Shown one piece after another: positions 24,474-33,740 of a stretch of 64,000 nt of DNA (positions are counted from its first letter, which is position 1; every line of letters begins with the position of its first letter). The translations under genes were made by a program, and so were the position numbers. The stretch is taken from positions 1 to 64,000 of the forward strand of contig NZ_LMAH01000009.1 in the NCBI RefSeq assembly GCF_001507335.1, in the 5' to 3' direction. The notes beneath the pieces were generated by a model, which was not told where the DNA came from, did not search any database, and saw only the letters and a list, made by a program, of their open reading frames with translations. The stretch comes from Chryseobacterium sp. JAH. GTDB lineage: Bacteria > Bacteroidota > Bacteroidia > Flavobacteriales > Weeksellaceae.

Positions 24474-26114
24474 ATGACAAACAAAATTTTAAATATACTT
24501 TCAATCACCGCATTTTCCATTGCATCTTCTTATCTGAATGCACAGGAAAAACCCTACGTTTCAGAAGTCTGGACTGCCGATCAGGGGAAAAATTTCAGAA
24601 ACCCGATCTTATACGCAGACTATTCAGATCCAGACGTTACGCGCGTTGGCGATGATTATTATATGACCGCTTCAAGTTTCAACGAAGCTCCGGGATTGCC
24701 TATTCTTCATTCAAAAGATATGGTCAACTGGAAATTGGTCAACTATGCAATCCAGGATGTTTTACCGAAAGAGCATTTCTCCGTTCCGAGAAGAGGTGAC
24801 GCCGTTTGGGCACCAAGTATCCGTTTCCACAAAGGTGAATTCTACATTTACTGGGGCGATCCGGATTTCGGAATTTACATGGTAAAAACCAAAGATCCTC
24901 TTGGAAAATGGGACGAACCCGTTTTGGTCATGGAAGGAAAAGGTTTAATTGATTCCTGTCCGTTTTGGGACGAGGACGGACAGGCCTATTTGGTTCACGG
25001 TTGGGCAGGAAGCCGTGCCGGTGTGAAAAGTATTTTGTCTTTAAACAAAATGAATCCTGAAGGAACAAAAGTTTTGGATAAAGGTGTTCATATTTTCGAC
25101 GGTCACGATGCTCATCCGACAGTTGAAGGTCCGAAAATGTACAAAAGAAACGGCTATTACTACGTTTTCGCTCCTGCAGGAGGTGTGGCCACTGGTTGGC
25201 AGCTGGTTTTAAGATCAAAAAATATTTACGGTCCTTACGAAGAGAAAATAGTTCTTGAGCAGGGCAAAACGAAAATCAACGGTCCGCATCAGGGAGCTTG
25301 GGTGGATACGCCATCAGGGGAAGACTGGTTCTACCATTTTCAGGACGTGGATGCAGGAGGAAGAATCGTGCATTTGCAGCCGATGAAATGGGAGAAAGAC
25401 TGGCCTGTCATGGGAATCGACAACGATAAAAACGGAATCGGTGAACCTGTTTTAACTTATAAAAAGCCAAATGTAGGGAAAACCTATCCTGTCGTAACTC
25501 CAGCCGAAACTGATGAGTTTGATGGTGAAAAATTAGGTTTACAGTGGCAATGGAGCGCCAACGAAAACATCGTTTGGTCATCCAAACTTCCCGGACAAAA
25601 ATTCCTGAGACTATTCTCCATGAAAATGGGCGAAAACGATAAAAACCTTTGGAATGTTCCGAATCTTCTAACCCAAAAATTTCCGGCTCCGAATTTTGTG
25701 GCGTCCACTAAAGTTAAGTTGACTCCCGAAGATGCCAAGGAAGGAAAAACTGCCGGACTTTTGGTAATGGGAATGGATCATGCATCGCTTGTCATCACCA
25801 ATAAAACCGATGGATACTATGTTCAGTTGAGAAAAGCAGAAAAAGCTGAAAAAGGCGGCGAGGAAAAAGTTTTATTTGAAACCAAATTAAAAGGAAACGA
25901 AGCCTATTTTAAAGTTAATGTCAGCGAACCAAACGGAATTTGCACGTTCAGTTACAGCGAAAACGGAAAAAATTTCATTAAAGTGGGCGAACCGTTTCAG
26001 GCAAAACCAGGAAAATGGATTGGTGCGAAAGTAGGGTTATATTCTGTAAGCACACAGAAAGCAAACCGTGGTGGGTACGCAGATTTTGAATATTTTAGAA
26101 TAACAAAAAATTAG
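24474..26114 (+). CDS. Glycoside hydrolase family 43 with C-terminal beta-sandwich
   Basis: Probably removes arabinofuranose or xylose from pectic side chains. The 546-residue protein has a signal peptide (1-24), then a five-bladed propeller domain with the three GH43 carboxylates: D52 (YADYSDPDV, base), D160 (GLIDSCPFWDED, modulator) and E218 (HPTVEGPKMYK, acid). From about residue 345 a concanavalin-like GH43 C-terminal domain follows (ETDEFDGEKLGLQWQWSANE). The subfamily, and so the exact substrate, cannot be fixed by eye. A repeat (26117) and hairpin (26206) follow the stop. Confidence 0.9.
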   Translation: MTNKILNILSITAFSIASSYLNAQEKPYVSEVWTADQGKNFRNPILYADYSDPDVTRVGDDYYMTASSFNEAPGLPILHSKDMVNWKLVNYAIQDVLPKEHFSVPRRGDAVWAPSIRFHKGEFYIYWGDPDFGIYMVKTKDPLGKWDEPVLVMEGKGLIDSCPFWDEDGQAYLVHGWAGSRAGVKSILSLNKMNPEGTKVLDKGVHIFDGHDAHPTVEGPKMYKRNGYYYVFAPAGGVATGWQLVLRSKNIYGPYEEKIVLEQGKTKINGPHQGAWVDTPSGEDWFYHFQDVDAGGRIVHLQPMKWEKDWPVMGIDNDKNGIGEPVLTYKKPNVGKTYPVVTPAETDEFDGEKLGLQWQWSANENIVWSSKLPGQKFLRLFSMKMGENDKNLWNVPNLLTQKFPAPNFVASTKVKLTPEDAKEGKTAGLLVMGMDHASLVITNKTDGYYVQLRKAEKAEKGGEEKVLFETKLKGNEAYFKVNVSEPNGICTFSYSENGKNFIKVGEPFQAKPGKWIGAKVGLYSVSTQKANRGGYADFEYFRITKN

Positions 26115-26116
26115 AT

Positions 26117-26192
26117 ATTTCCCACAGATCTCACGGATTTTCACAGATGAATATTAAAGAAAATCCTGTCTGATTTGCTGAGTCTGCGGGAG
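26117..26192 (+). repeat. Dispersed repeat family B, copy 1, directly behind the GH43 stop
   Basis: TTTCCCACAGATCTCACGGA, TTTTCACAGATGAATATTAAA, ending CTGAGTCTGCGGGAG. Related units follow the stop codons of two other genes in this locus (32245 and 37559). Confidence 0.6.
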
Positions 26193-26205
26193 TAAAAAGG
26201 CTACG

Positions 26206-26238
26206 AAACCTAACGGGTCTTGAAAACCCGTTAGGTTT
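26206..26238 (+). terminator. Perfect 13 bp hairpin, AAACCT-type
   Basis: AAACCTAACGGGT and ACCCGTTAGGTTT around a 7-base loop. It is one of three such hairpins in the window (also 32782 and 39071), differing in the inner bases but keeping AAACCT/AGGTTT. It is followed by TATGAAATC, so termination is uncertain. Confidence 0.55.
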
Positions 26239-26282
26239 ATGAAATCAAAAGTTTAAAAAATTTGTGCTTGATACTTTCAATA

Positions 26283-27110
26283 ATGAACAAAACATTTAAT
26301 CATATCATTTTATTTTTAGTTGCCGCATTTCTTCTGTCGTCATGTCAGTCGCAAAATGCCGTTGCTAAAAATAAATCTGATAAAAAAGTCACCCGCATTT
26401 TCCTCATCGGCGATTCTACAATGGCTGATTACACAGGAAATTATGAGCCTGGCAAAGATTATATGAAAGTTCGTTATCCCGTTACAGGATGGGGACAGGT
26501 TTTTCAGCCGTTTTTTGTGAAAGACAGTCTGAAAGGTTTAACGTCATTAAAAGATTCGGTAAAAATCATCGACCGTGCACACGGCGGAAGAAGCACAAGA
26601 ACATTTTTCCAGGAAGGAAGATGGAGATATGTCTATGAAAATTTGAAACCCGGCGATTACGTGATGATGCAGTTCGGTCACAACGACGGATCAGAAAAGC
26701 ATACAGAACGCTACGTGAATATCGAAGGGTACAAAGAATTTTTAAGATTATTCGTTACTCAAACCATTCAGAAAGGTGGCAAACCCATTATCATCACTCC
26801 GGTTGCAAGAAACTTCCCATGGAAAGATGGGAAACTGGAAAATGTACATGGTGAATATTGGCAGGCTCCAATCGATATTGCTAAGGAAATGAATGTTCCG
26901 CATATCGATTTAAACAAAATATCTATGGATTTTTTCACCAAAAAAGGTCAGGATTATGTGAGCAGTCATTACTTTATGAATCTTCCGGAAGGCGTTTATG
27001 AAGCATATCCGAAAGGCAATAAAGACAACACCCATTTTCAGCCGGAAGGGGCAAAAGTAGTGGCACAGATGGTGTTCACAGAATTTAAAAATATAATTAA
27101 AACTAAATAA
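26283..27110 (+). CDS. Rhamnogalacturonan acetylesterase-like SGNH hydrolase, first copy, lipoprotein
   Basis: Removes acetyl groups from pectin. SGNH family with the block I serine in IGDSTMADY (S45), the FGHND block, and the C-terminal DNTHFQPEGA (catalytic Asp/His). Length and the GHGGRSTRTF-type segment (DRAHGGRSTRTFFQEGRW) resemble CE12. The ATG at 26283 is preferred because it gives a lipoprotein signal with Cys21 (FLLSSCQSQ); an upstream TTG at 26262 would add seven residues ahead of it. It is followed 10 bp later by GH28. Confidence 0.9.
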   Translation: MNKTFNHIILFLVAAFLLSSCQSQNAVAKNKSDKKVTRIFLIGDSTMADYTGNYEPGKDYMKVRYPVTGWGQVFQPFFVKDSLKGLTSLKDSVKIIDRAHGGRSTRTFFQEGRWRYVYENLKPGDYVMMQFGHNDGSEKHTERYVNIEGYKEFLRLFVTQTIQKGGKPIIITPVARNFPWKDGKLENVHGEYWQAPIDIAKEMNVPHIDLNKISMDFFTKKGQDYVSSHYFMNLPEGVYEAYPKGNKDNTHFQPEGAKVVAQMVFTEFKNIIKTK

Positions 27111-27120
27111 TAAAGAAATA

Positions 27121-28782
27121 ATGAAGAAGTCATTCAAAATAATAGGTCTTGTCGCGGCAATGATGTTTTCGGGACAGTTCTACGCACAAAATACAGATAT
27201 TTATAAGGGAATTGAGTTTAAAATGCCAAAAGTGGCAGAAACTTCTTTCGCAACAAATACCGTATCGATCAAAGATTTCGGAGGTGTTGCAGGGGGAAGT
27301 GTGAAAAATACAGAAGCTTTCAAAAAGGCAATCGACGCTTTGGTAAAAAAAGGTGGCGGTAAACTGGTGGTTCCAAGAGGGCTTTGGTTAACCGGACCCA
27401 TCGTTTTGCAGAGCAACATCAACCTTCATGTAGAAGACGGTGCGATGATTATTTTCAGCACAGACAAGAGCGATTATCCTTTGGTAGACGTGAGTTTTGA
27501 AGGTTTAAATACCATCCGTTGCCAGTCTCCGATTTCTGCGAGAAATGCGAAAAATATTGCGATTACAGGAAAAGGTGTGATCGACGGAAGCGGTGATGCA
27601 TGGAGAGCCGTGAAAAAATCGAAATTATCTGAAGTGGAATGGAAAAAATTCGTTGCATCAGGCGGAATAGTTTCTAAAGACGGAAAAACCTGGTACCCTT
27701 CTGAAAGCTACAAAAAAGGATTCGAAGGCAGCTCAAGTTTCAACGTTCCCGATAAAATCAACAAATCTGAACTTGAATCTGTGAAAGATTTCCTTCGTCC
27801 GGTAATGGTGAGCATCGTAGGTTGCGATCAGGTACTTTTGGATGGCCCGACTTTCCAGAATTCTCCGGCATGGAACCTTCACCCATTGATGACTTCCAAT
27901 TTAATTTTAAGAAATCTTACCGTTAGAAACCCTTGGTATTCTCAAAACGGTGACGGTGTTGATTTGGAATCATGTAAAAATGTTCTGATCTACGACAATA
28001 CTTTCGACGTGGGTGATGATGCGATCTGCATTAAATCAGGAAAAAATGAAGACGGTAGAAAACGAGGAATGCCTACTGAAAACGTGATCATCAAAAACAA
28101 CATGGTATATCACGGTCACGGTGGTTTTGTAATCGGAAGTGAAATGTCTGGTGGAGCTAGAAATATGCACGTTTCAGACTGTACTTTCATCGGAACAGAC
28201 ATCGGTCTCCGTTTCAAGACAACCCGTGGAAGAGGTGGTGTAGTTGAAAATATTTATATCAAAAACATCGATATGATCAACATTCCGACACAGACGATCG
28301 GATTCAATATGTTCTACGAAGGTGCTTCTCCGGTTTTGGAGGACGGACAAAAAGCGGAAGGAAACAAAGCTCCGGAAAAAACATATCCAGTGACTGAGGA
28401 AACGCCGGTTTTCAGAAATATTTACTTTAAAAATATTACGGCAACCAATTCTGATGAAGCGATTACTTTATTTGGTTTGGCTGAAATGAACCTTAAAAAT
28501 ATCGTGATTGAAGATTCTCAGTTCGAAACTAAAAAAGGACTAAGCATCGTAGACGCAGACGGAATTCAGCTTAAAAACGTAAAACTTAAATATTCTGAAG
28601 GAACTGGAGCAACAATTTACAACAGTAAAAACGTAGATCTTTCTTCCCTTCAGCTGGAATCAATTCAAAAACCAACCATTAAAGTTTTAGGAGCAAAAAC
28701 CACATCGGTAAAACTTCCGAAAGATGTAAAAGGTGAGCAACTGAGCATCTCGAAAGAGATTGCGAAGAATGCAGTGAAGTAA
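27121..28782 (+). CDS. Polygalacturonase-type glycoside hydrolase family 28
   Basis: Hydrolyses galacturonan or related pectic backbones. The 553-residue protein has a signal peptide (1-22) and a right-handed beta-helix. Catalytic motifs are NGDGVDLES (276, the family's NTD position with Asp278), VGDDAICIKSG with D299 and D300, HGHGGFVIGSE (331) and the RFKTTRGRGG segment (364). All three catalytic aspartates are present. The insertion between 160 and 225 is longer than in small exo-acting GH28. Endo versus exo action cannot be told. It is cotranscribed with the acetylesterase gene before it. Confidence 0.93.
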   Translation: MKKSFKIIGLVAAMMFSGQFYAQNTDIYKGIEFKMPKVAETSFATNTVSIKDFGGVAGGSVKNTEAFKKAIDALVKKGGGKLVVPRGLWLTGPIVLQSNINLHVEDGAMIIFSTDKSDYPLVDVSFEGLNTIRCQSPISARNAKNIAITGKGVIDGSGDAWRAVKKSKLSEVEWKKFVASGGIVSKDGKTWYPSESYKKGFEGSSSFNVPDKINKSELESVKDFLRPVMVSIVGCDQVLLDGPTFQNSPAWNLHPLMTSNLILRNLTVRNPWYSQNGDGVDLESCKNVLIYDNTFDVGDDAICIKSGKNEDGRKRGMPTENVIIKNNMVYHGHGGFVIGSEMSGGARNMHVSDCTFIGTDIGLRFKTTRGRGGVVENIYIKNIDMINIPTQTIGFNMFYEGASPVLEDGQKAEGNKAPEKTYPVTEETPVFRNIYFKNITATNSDEAITLFGLAEMNLKNIVIEDSQFETKKGLSIVDADGIQLKNVKLKYSEGTGATIYNSKNVDLSSLQLESIQKPTIKVLGAKTTSVKLPKDVKGEQLSISKEIAKNAVK

Positions 28783-28860
28783 TTTGAGATTTGAAGTTTG
28801 AGATTTGAGATTCTGGATTCGGGTTTTTGGATTCAAGATTTAAAATTTAAGATTCAATAT
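28783..28860 (+). repeat. Imperfect simple repeat behind GH28
   Basis: Directly after the GH28 stop, GAGATTTGA-like units recur (TTTGAGATTTGAAG, TTTGAGATTTGAGATTC, GGATTC, AAGATTTAAAATTTAAGATT). The rest of the 300 bp gap to 29083 is AT-rich without a recognisable element. Confidence 0.5.
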
Positions 28861-29082
28861 AGAAGAGAATTTTAATTTTTCAATTTCATGTATCTTAAAT
28901 ATTTTCAAAGTTAAAAAACTTCAAGTTTTCTAATTTGTCAACAGATTTTTGGTGAAATTGAAACACAAGCTTTTTTGAACTTGTATTTTCAATGTTTTAA
29001 ACTTAAAAATTGCGAGAATCTTTTGTGACTTTTGTGGTTAAACTAAAAAGTTGCGGTTGAACAAAATCAAATTAATTTAAAA

Positions 29083-29988
29083 ATGAGTTTTCACAAACTA
29101 TATTTTCTTTTTGTTTTTTTTGTAGGAGCAACAGCATTCGGTCAGACAAAGCCGAATGCTACTCCTTACACAAACGAAGCAACATACGAAAAACTTAAAA
29201 AGAAACATCCGTTCATCACTCCTTTGAACAGACCGGTTCCGCCCAACATCGGGATCGATAAAGATGTAGAATATGCCAACATCAACGGACTTTCCCTGAA
29301 AGCCGACATCTACTACCCTCTTGACAAATCAAAAAAACACCCTGCAGTCGCAATGGTTCACGGTGGAGGATGGATCTCGGGAAGTAAGGAAAACGAAAAA
29401 TATATGGCTCAGGAATTAGCCGCCAAAGGTTATGTAGCCATTGCAGTAGGTTACCGATTGAGCGAAGTAGCAAAATATCCAGCAGCGGTTAATGATGTAA
29501 ACAATGCCATTGAATATTTAAAGAAAAACAAAAAGAAATATTCTGTAGACACCAAAAAGATCGCAATTTTAGGCGAATCAGCAGGTGCACAGATCGCCAC
29601 TTTGGTTGGAGTAAAATCTAAAGGAAAGATAAAAGCGATTGTGAATGTAGACGGTGTCGTTTCATTTATTCATGAAGAATCGGGTAAAGAAGGAACTTAC
29701 GATGCTTTTTGGTTGGGTTATGCCCACAAAGACAATCCTGAAATCTGGAAAGATGCTTCGCCATTGGAATTCGTGGACAAAAATACGCCTCCCACTCTCT
29801 TTATCAATTCTTCACAACCACGTTTTCACGCCGGAAGAGATGATATGATGAAAAAACTGAAAAGCTACAATACCTTTACAGAATTTTACGAAATCAAAGA
29901 CACTCCACACTCCTTCTGGTCTGCAGAACCATGGTTCACAGAAACTTTAAATCTGACTCTGGATTTTCTAGACAAGACTTTGAAATAA
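29083..29988 (+). CDS. Alpha/beta-hydrolase esterase, exported
   Basis: A 301-residue esterase with a signal peptide (1-20, ending AFGQ). It has the hormone-sensitive-lipase-like HGGGW oxyanion motif (93-97), the nucleophile elbow GESAG with Ser166, and a C-terminal KDTPHSFW histidine. In this setting it probably removes acetyl or feruloyl groups from pectin. It differs clearly from the two tandem esterases at 32841 and 33949, which have PGGGY in place of HGGGW. Substrate not determinable from sequence. Confidence 0.85.
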   Translation: MSFHKLYFLFVFFVGATAFGQTKPNATPYTNEATYEKLKKKHPFITPLNRPVPPNIGIDKDVEYANINGLSLKADIYYPLDKSKKHPAVAMVHGGGWISGSKENEKYMAQELAAKGYVAIAVGYRLSEVAKYPAAVNDVNNAIEYLKKNKKKYSVDTKKIAILGESAGAQIATLVGVKSKGKIKAIVNVDGVVSFIHEESGKEGTYDAFWLGYAHKDNPEIWKDASPLEFVDKNTPPTLFINSSQPRFHAGRDDMMKKLKSYNTFTEFYEIKDTPHSFWSAEPWFTETLNLTLDFLDKTLK

Positions 29989-30034
29989 TGTGAGTCAAGG
30001 CAAAGGTTAGGTTAATTTCACCGTTTAATTGGCT

Positions 30035-30264
30035 TAGGAGTTTGGAACGTTAAGAAAATTTAAAATAAAGCCGTTAAGAAATTCCCACTGTTTGAGTGCG
30101 GCAAAAATTATCTAAATAAATGAAATTTTCAATCCGCACGAAACCTAGCGAAGCGGTTCGACGAACAGAGAGAGTCAATTTGGGAATTTTAGGATTTACT
30201 TTAAATTTTTAGTGGAAAAATCCAGCCTTGAATTTTGGTTCTTTTGTTTCAAGACAAAAGAACA
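30035..30264 (+). repeat. Dispersed repeat family A, copy 1 (about 230 bp)
   Basis: Landmarks in order: TAGGAG, CGTTAAGAAAATTTAA, CCGTTAAGAAATTCCCACTG, TGAGTGCGGCAAA, AATCCGCACGA, GGGAATTTTAGGATT, TTTTAGTGGAAA, and a terminal hairpin GTTCTTTTG/CAAAAGAAC (30239-30264). It has an extra about 35 bp (CCTAGCGAAGCGGTTCGACG region) compared with the other copies. It ends 21 bp before the start codon of the second pectinesterase. Confidence 0.8.
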
Positions 30265-30285
30265 TTAAAGCAAAATAATTTTTCA

Positions 30286-31263
30286 ATGAAAAAAATATTT
30301 TTAATACTCTTCATTCCCATCACCAATTTTTTATTGGCTGGAACTGATCCCTACATCACAATTACAGTTGCAAAAGACGGAAGCGGACAATTCACTTCTA
30401 TTCAAAAAGCCATTACATCGATCCGAGATTTAGGTCCGGGTGAGGCTTTGGTTAAAATAAAAGCAGGAACGTACAATGAGAAAATCGTCATTCCATCCTC
30501 AAAACATAAAATCACTTTAGAGGGTGACAGCAAAGAAAATACAATTATCTCCAATGATGATTATTCAGGAAAACTGGATGCTTTGAATGAGAAAATGACA
30601 ACTTTCAATTCATACACCCTATTGGTGATGTCAGATGATGTTAAAATTTTAAATCTGACCATTAAAAATGCTTCATGCAATCAGGGGCAAGCTGTTGCGT
30701 TACATGTGGAAGGTGACCGTTTTATCGTCAAAGATTCCAATATTTTGGGATGTCAGGACACTGTTTACACTGGAGGAAATCACAGCAGACAATACTATGA
30801 AAACTGTTTTATTGAAGGAACAACCGACTTTATTTTCGGTTCGGCAACCGTTGTTTTCAAAAACTGTACGATAAAAAGTTTAGCCAATTCTTACATTACG
30901 GCTGCATCAACTGATCAGTCTAAAAGTTTTGGTTATGTATTTTTTGACTGTAAATTAATTGCCAAAGAAGGCATCAACAAAGTATTTTTAGGAAGACCGT
31001 GGAGATCTTACGCAAGAACCGTTTTCATCAATACCGAAATGGGCAACCACATCCTTCCTGAAGGCTGGAACCCTTGGAAAGGCGACAAAATGTTCCCGGA
31101 CAAAGACAAAACTGCCTACTACGCAGAATACAAAAGCAAAGGCGAAGGCGGAAAAACCGAAAACCGTGTAGCCTGGTCGCATCAGCTGACAAAAAAGGTA
31201 GCAAAAAAATACACCATCAAAAACATTTTCGGAGACTGGAATCCGGATGTGAGTAATAAGTAA
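30286..31263 (+). CDS. Pectinesterase, CE8, second copy
   Basis: A second methylesterase, 325 residues, only moderately similar to the first at 19536. The ATG at 30286 is chosen because it starts a signal peptide (MKKIFLILFIPITNFLLAG); the open frame extends 51 bp upstream into the repeat element and that part is not protein-like. Motifs: GTYNEKI, GQAVAL with Gln135, CQDTVYT with Asp158, TTDFIFGSA with Asp181 and LGRPWRSYA. It carries the classic DFIFG, whereas the first copy has DYIFG. It is flanked by two copies of repeat family A, so it probably has its own transcript. Confidence 0.92.
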   Translation: MKKIFLILFIPITNFLLAGTDPYITITVAKDGSGQFTSIQKAITSIRDLGPGEALVKIKAGTYNEKIVIPSSKHKITLEGDSKENTIISNDDYSGKLDALNEKMTTFNSYTLLVMSDDVKILNLTIKNASCNQGQAVALHVEGDRFIVKDSNILGCQDTVYTGGNHSRQYYENCFIEGTTDFIFGSATVVFKNCTIKSLANSYITAASTDQSKSFGYVFFDCKLIAKEGINKVFLGRPWRSYARTVFINTEMGNHILPEGWNPWKGDKMFPDKDKTAYYAEYKSKGEGGKTENRVAWSHQLTKKVAKKYTIKNIFGDWNPDVSNK

Positions 31264-31290
31264 TTGGTAATCTTTATCTCGCAAATCGAC

Positions 31291-31487
31291 ATAGGAAAAT
31301 GGAGCGTTAAGAAAATTTAAATTTAATCCGTTAAAAAATTTCCACTGTCTGAGTGCGGCAAAGATTATCTAAAGATGGACCATTTTGAATCCGCACGAGT
31401 TTGGAAATTTTAGGATTAAATTTGAATTTTTAGCGGAAGTTTCCAAGTCTTGAACTTTTGGTTCTTTTGTTTCAAGACAAAAGAACA
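31291..31487 (+). repeat. Dispersed repeat family A, copy 2 (about 197 bp)
   Basis: Same ordered landmarks as 30035-30264: ATAGGAAAA, GCGTTAAGAAAATTTAA, AATCCGTTAAAAAATTTCCA, CTGTCTGAGTGCGGC, GAATCCGCACGAG, TTGGAAATTTTAGGATT, TTTTTAGCGGAAG, and the terminal hairpin GTTCTTTTG/CAAAAGAAC. It ends 20 bp before the start of the second acetylesterase gene. Confidence 0.8.
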
Positions 31488-31507
31488 TTTAAATAAAAAT
31501 TTTAAAA

Positions 31508-32245
31508 ATGAAAAAAATACTTTTAGTCCTAAGCATCATAATTTCAGCATTATCGATAGCTCAGAAAAAACCAACCTTATTTTTAATCGGCGACTCCACG
31601 ATGTCCAATAAAGACAATCCCGATAAAAATCCGGAACACGGTTGGGGACAGGTTTTAGGACAGTTTATGACCAATGGAATTGAAATTCAGAACCACGCCA
31701 TGAACGGAAGAAGCTCTAAAAGTTTCAGAACAGAAGGCCGCTGGGACAAAGTTGAAAAACAATTGAAAAAAGGTGATTTCGTAATTATTCAGTTCGGACA
31801 TAACGATCAGAAACTGAAAGATTCAACGAAATTTACCAATCCACACACGCAGTACAGAGCCAATCTTGAAAGATATGTGAACGAAACCCGTGCAAAAGGT
31901 GCAACACCCATTCTGATGACTTCCATTACCAGAAGAAACTTCAACGAAAACGGAGTCTTAATCGATACCCACACCGATTATCCTTTGGTGGTAAGAATGG
32001 TGGCGAATGATATGAAAGTTGCATTTGTAGACATGCAGTTACTGACCGAACAGATGGAAATTGCTGCAGGCCCGGAAAAATCAAAATTATTACACCTTCA
32101 TTTCAAGGCTGGTGAAAATGCATATTACGACAAAGACAAAGCCGACGACACGCACTTATCAAAACTGGGAGCAGAAACGGTTGCCAAACTGGCTACAAAG
32201 TCTTTAAAGAACTTAAAGACAGGTCTGGAGAAACATATTAAATAA
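31508..32245 (+). CDS. Rhamnogalacturonan acetylesterase-like SGNH hydrolase, second copy
   Basis: A 245-residue exported esterase (signal peptide 1-19) shorter than the first copy at 26283. SGNH blocks are LFLIGDSTMSN (Ser30), NGRSSKSFRTEGRW, QFGHNDQK and DDTHLSKLGAE (catalytic Asp/His). CE12-type deacetylation of rhamnogalacturonan or homogalacturonan is the likely role. It lacks the lipobox of its paralogue, so it is probably periplasmic or secreted rather than anchored. Repeat family A lies directly upstream and family B directly after the stop. Confidence 0.9.
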   Translation: MKKILLVLSIIISALSIAQKKPTLFLIGDSTMSNKDNPDKNPEHGWGQVLGQFMTNGIEIQNHAMNGRSSKSFRTEGRWDKVEKQLKKGDFVIIQFGHNDQKLKDSTKFTNPHTQYRANLERYVNETRAKGATPILMTSITRRNFNENGVLIDTHTDYPLVVRMVANDMKVAFVDMQLLTEQMEIAAGPEKSKLLHLHFKAGENAYYDKDKADDTHLSKLGAETVAKLATKSLKNLKTGLEKHIK

Positions 32246-32312
32246 TGTCCCAAAGATCGCACAGATTTTCACAGATTGATTATTAAAAATCATCTGCTCA
32301 ATCTGCGAGAGA
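32245..32312 (+). repeat. Dispersed repeat family B, copy 2, directly behind an acetylesterase stop
   Basis: TGTCCCAAAGATCGCACAGA, TTTTCACAGATTGATTATTAAA, then CATCTGCTCAATCTGCGAGAG. The order and spacing match 26117-26192. Confidence 0.6.
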
Positions 32313-32426
32313 AATCAAAAGTCAATTTGTCATCCTGGAAGGATCTCTGCGTAGTTTTTCACAGTTTAGATGCTTAAAGTATGACAAGGTAAGTACAGAC
32401 AAATTTAAAATTCAAAAAAGAATAAA

Positions 32427-32768
32427 ATGAATTTCAAAAAAGAACTATTTTTCGATGGCAATACCGAATGGGAAGATTTGGGAGCCGGTGTTTCCAGACA
32501 GTTTGTAGGATACAATTCTCAGGTTATGATGGTCATCGTTAAATTTGAAAAAGATGCTAATGGAGCTGTACATCAGCATTTTCATTCTCAAATCACCTAT
32601 GTTGCTGAAGGTAAATTTGAAGTAACCGTTGACGGAGAAACCAAAATCCTGCAAAAAGGCGACGGTTTTTTTGCGCAACCTAATATTTTCCATGGTGTGA
32701 AATGTCTGGAAGCAGGTCAGTTGATTGATGCATTTACACCGTTTAGAGAAGATTTTTTAATTGGCTAA
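32427..32768 (+). CDS. kdgF: Unsaturated-uronate linearising cupin
   Basis: Converts 4,5-unsaturated galacturonate to the linear DKI, feeding KduI. The 113-residue single-domain cupin has the metal-site pattern H49-x-H51 ... Q55 ... H89 (HQHFHSQITYV and FHGVK), as in KdgF. There is no signal peptide, so it acts in the cytoplasm. It is the one cytoplasmic enzyme placed among the envelope genes. A strong hairpin with a T run follows. Confidence 0.9.
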   Translation: MNFKKELFFDGNTEWEDLGAGVSRQFVGYNSQVMMVIVKFEKDANGAVHQHFHSQITYVAEGKFEVTVDGETKILQKGDGFFAQPNIFHGVKCLEAGQLIDAFTPFREDFLIG

Positions 32769-32781
32769 ATTCAAAATACTC

Positions 32782-32819
32782 AAACCTAACAGGTTTTAAA
32801 AAACTGTTAGGTTTTTTTA
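32782..32819 (+). terminator. Rho-independent terminator behind kdgF, AAACCT-type hairpin
   Basis: AAACCTAACAG pairs with CTGTTAGGTTT, followed directly by TTTTT. It shares the AAACCT/AGGTTT frame with 26206 and 39071 and has the best T run of the three. The next gene starts 22 bp later. Confidence 0.75.
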
Positions 32820-32840
32820 ACAGTAAGCTTTAAATAAGTT

Positions 32841-33740
32841 ATGAAGAAAGCAATTTTCATCTTAATTATTTTACTTTTTGCGCAAGTTTCTGCTCAGGAA
32901 AAACTTCTATTTTGGCCAAAAGGGGAAATGCCTAATTCCAAAATTATAGCCTCAAAAACTAAGAAGAAAAAAGAATTGGCAGAATTAAAAGAAGCAGAAC
33001 TATTCGTCTTTTTGCCTCCCGTGAAAGAGAGAAATCAAAAGTCCGTCATCATCATTCCCGGTGGAGGATACTCAAAACTGACGTACGATGAAGGTGCTTT
33101 TCAGATTGCAAAATGGATGAACACTTTGGGGATTTCGGCTTTTGTTTTAAATTACAGATTGCCAACTTCACCCGATTTAATTCAAAAAGAAATTGCGCCT
33201 TTGCAGGATATTCAGGCTGCCATCAAATACATCAGAAAAAATTCGGCACAGTGGGGAATTTCTCCCGATCAGGTGGGCGTAGTGGGAACCTCAGCAGGTG
33301 GACATTTGGCGACAATGGCGAGCAATATTTCTAAAGATTACACAGAATTAAAAGGTGACTGGGAAAACATTTCCACCATTCCAAATTTTGCCATTCTTTT
33401 TTGTCCGGTTATTGATCTGGGCGAATATGCTCACAAAGGAAGCCGCAACAGTTTGCTGGGCGAAAACGCTTCTCCCGAAAAAATTAAGGAATTTTCCATG
33501 CAGAATCTGGTAACTGAGAAAACACCACCAACGATTTTGTTTCATAATCAGGATGATACGGCCGTTCCGCCGATGAACAGCATTTTGTATTTCAAGGCAA
33601 TGACGAAAAATAAGGTAAAAGGTGCAATGTTTATTTTCCCCAAAGGCGGACACCGGTTTTTTGTAACCGACAAAGATCCGATTAATGAAAACTGGAAAAA
33701 ACTGTGTGCAGATTGGCTTGAGGGTATTGGTAACAAATAA
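32841..33740 (+). CDS. Alpha/beta-hydrolase esterase, tandem paralogue 1
   Basis: A 299-residue exported protein (signal peptide 1-19). It has IIIPGGGYSKLTYDEG as oxyanion loop, the nucleophile elbow GTSAGGH with Ser151, HNQDDTAVP carrying the acid and GGHRFF with the histidine. It resembles bacterial acetyl(xylan)esterase-type hydrolases of carbohydrate loci, so deacetylation of pectin or its side chains is inferred. It is clearly similar, over its whole length, to the protein at 33949. Confidence 0.85.
   Translation: MKKAIFILIILLFAQVSAQEKLLFWPKGEMPNSKIIASKTKKKKELAELKEAELFVFLPPVKERNQKSVIIIPGGGYSKLTYDEGAFQIAKWMNTLGISAFVLNYRLPTSPDLIQKEIAPLQDIQAAIKYIRKNSAQWGISPDQVGVVGTSAGGHLATMASNISKDYTELKGDWENISTIPNFAILFCPVIDLGEYAHKGSRNSLLGENASPEKIKEFSMQNLVTEKTPPTILFHNQDDTAVPPMNSILYFKAMTKNKVKGAMFIFPKGGHRFFVTDKDPINENWKKLCADWLEGIGNK

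Noticed and set aside
28783..28860. Possible CRISPR-like array behind GH28
   Set aside because: The units are short, degenerate GATTTGA-type repeats without spacers; no CRISPR repeats or cas genes were seen anywhere in the window.
30235..30285. Upstream start of the second pectinesterase
   Set aside because: The extra 17 codons lie in the terminal hairpin of repeat family A and would precede the signal peptide.
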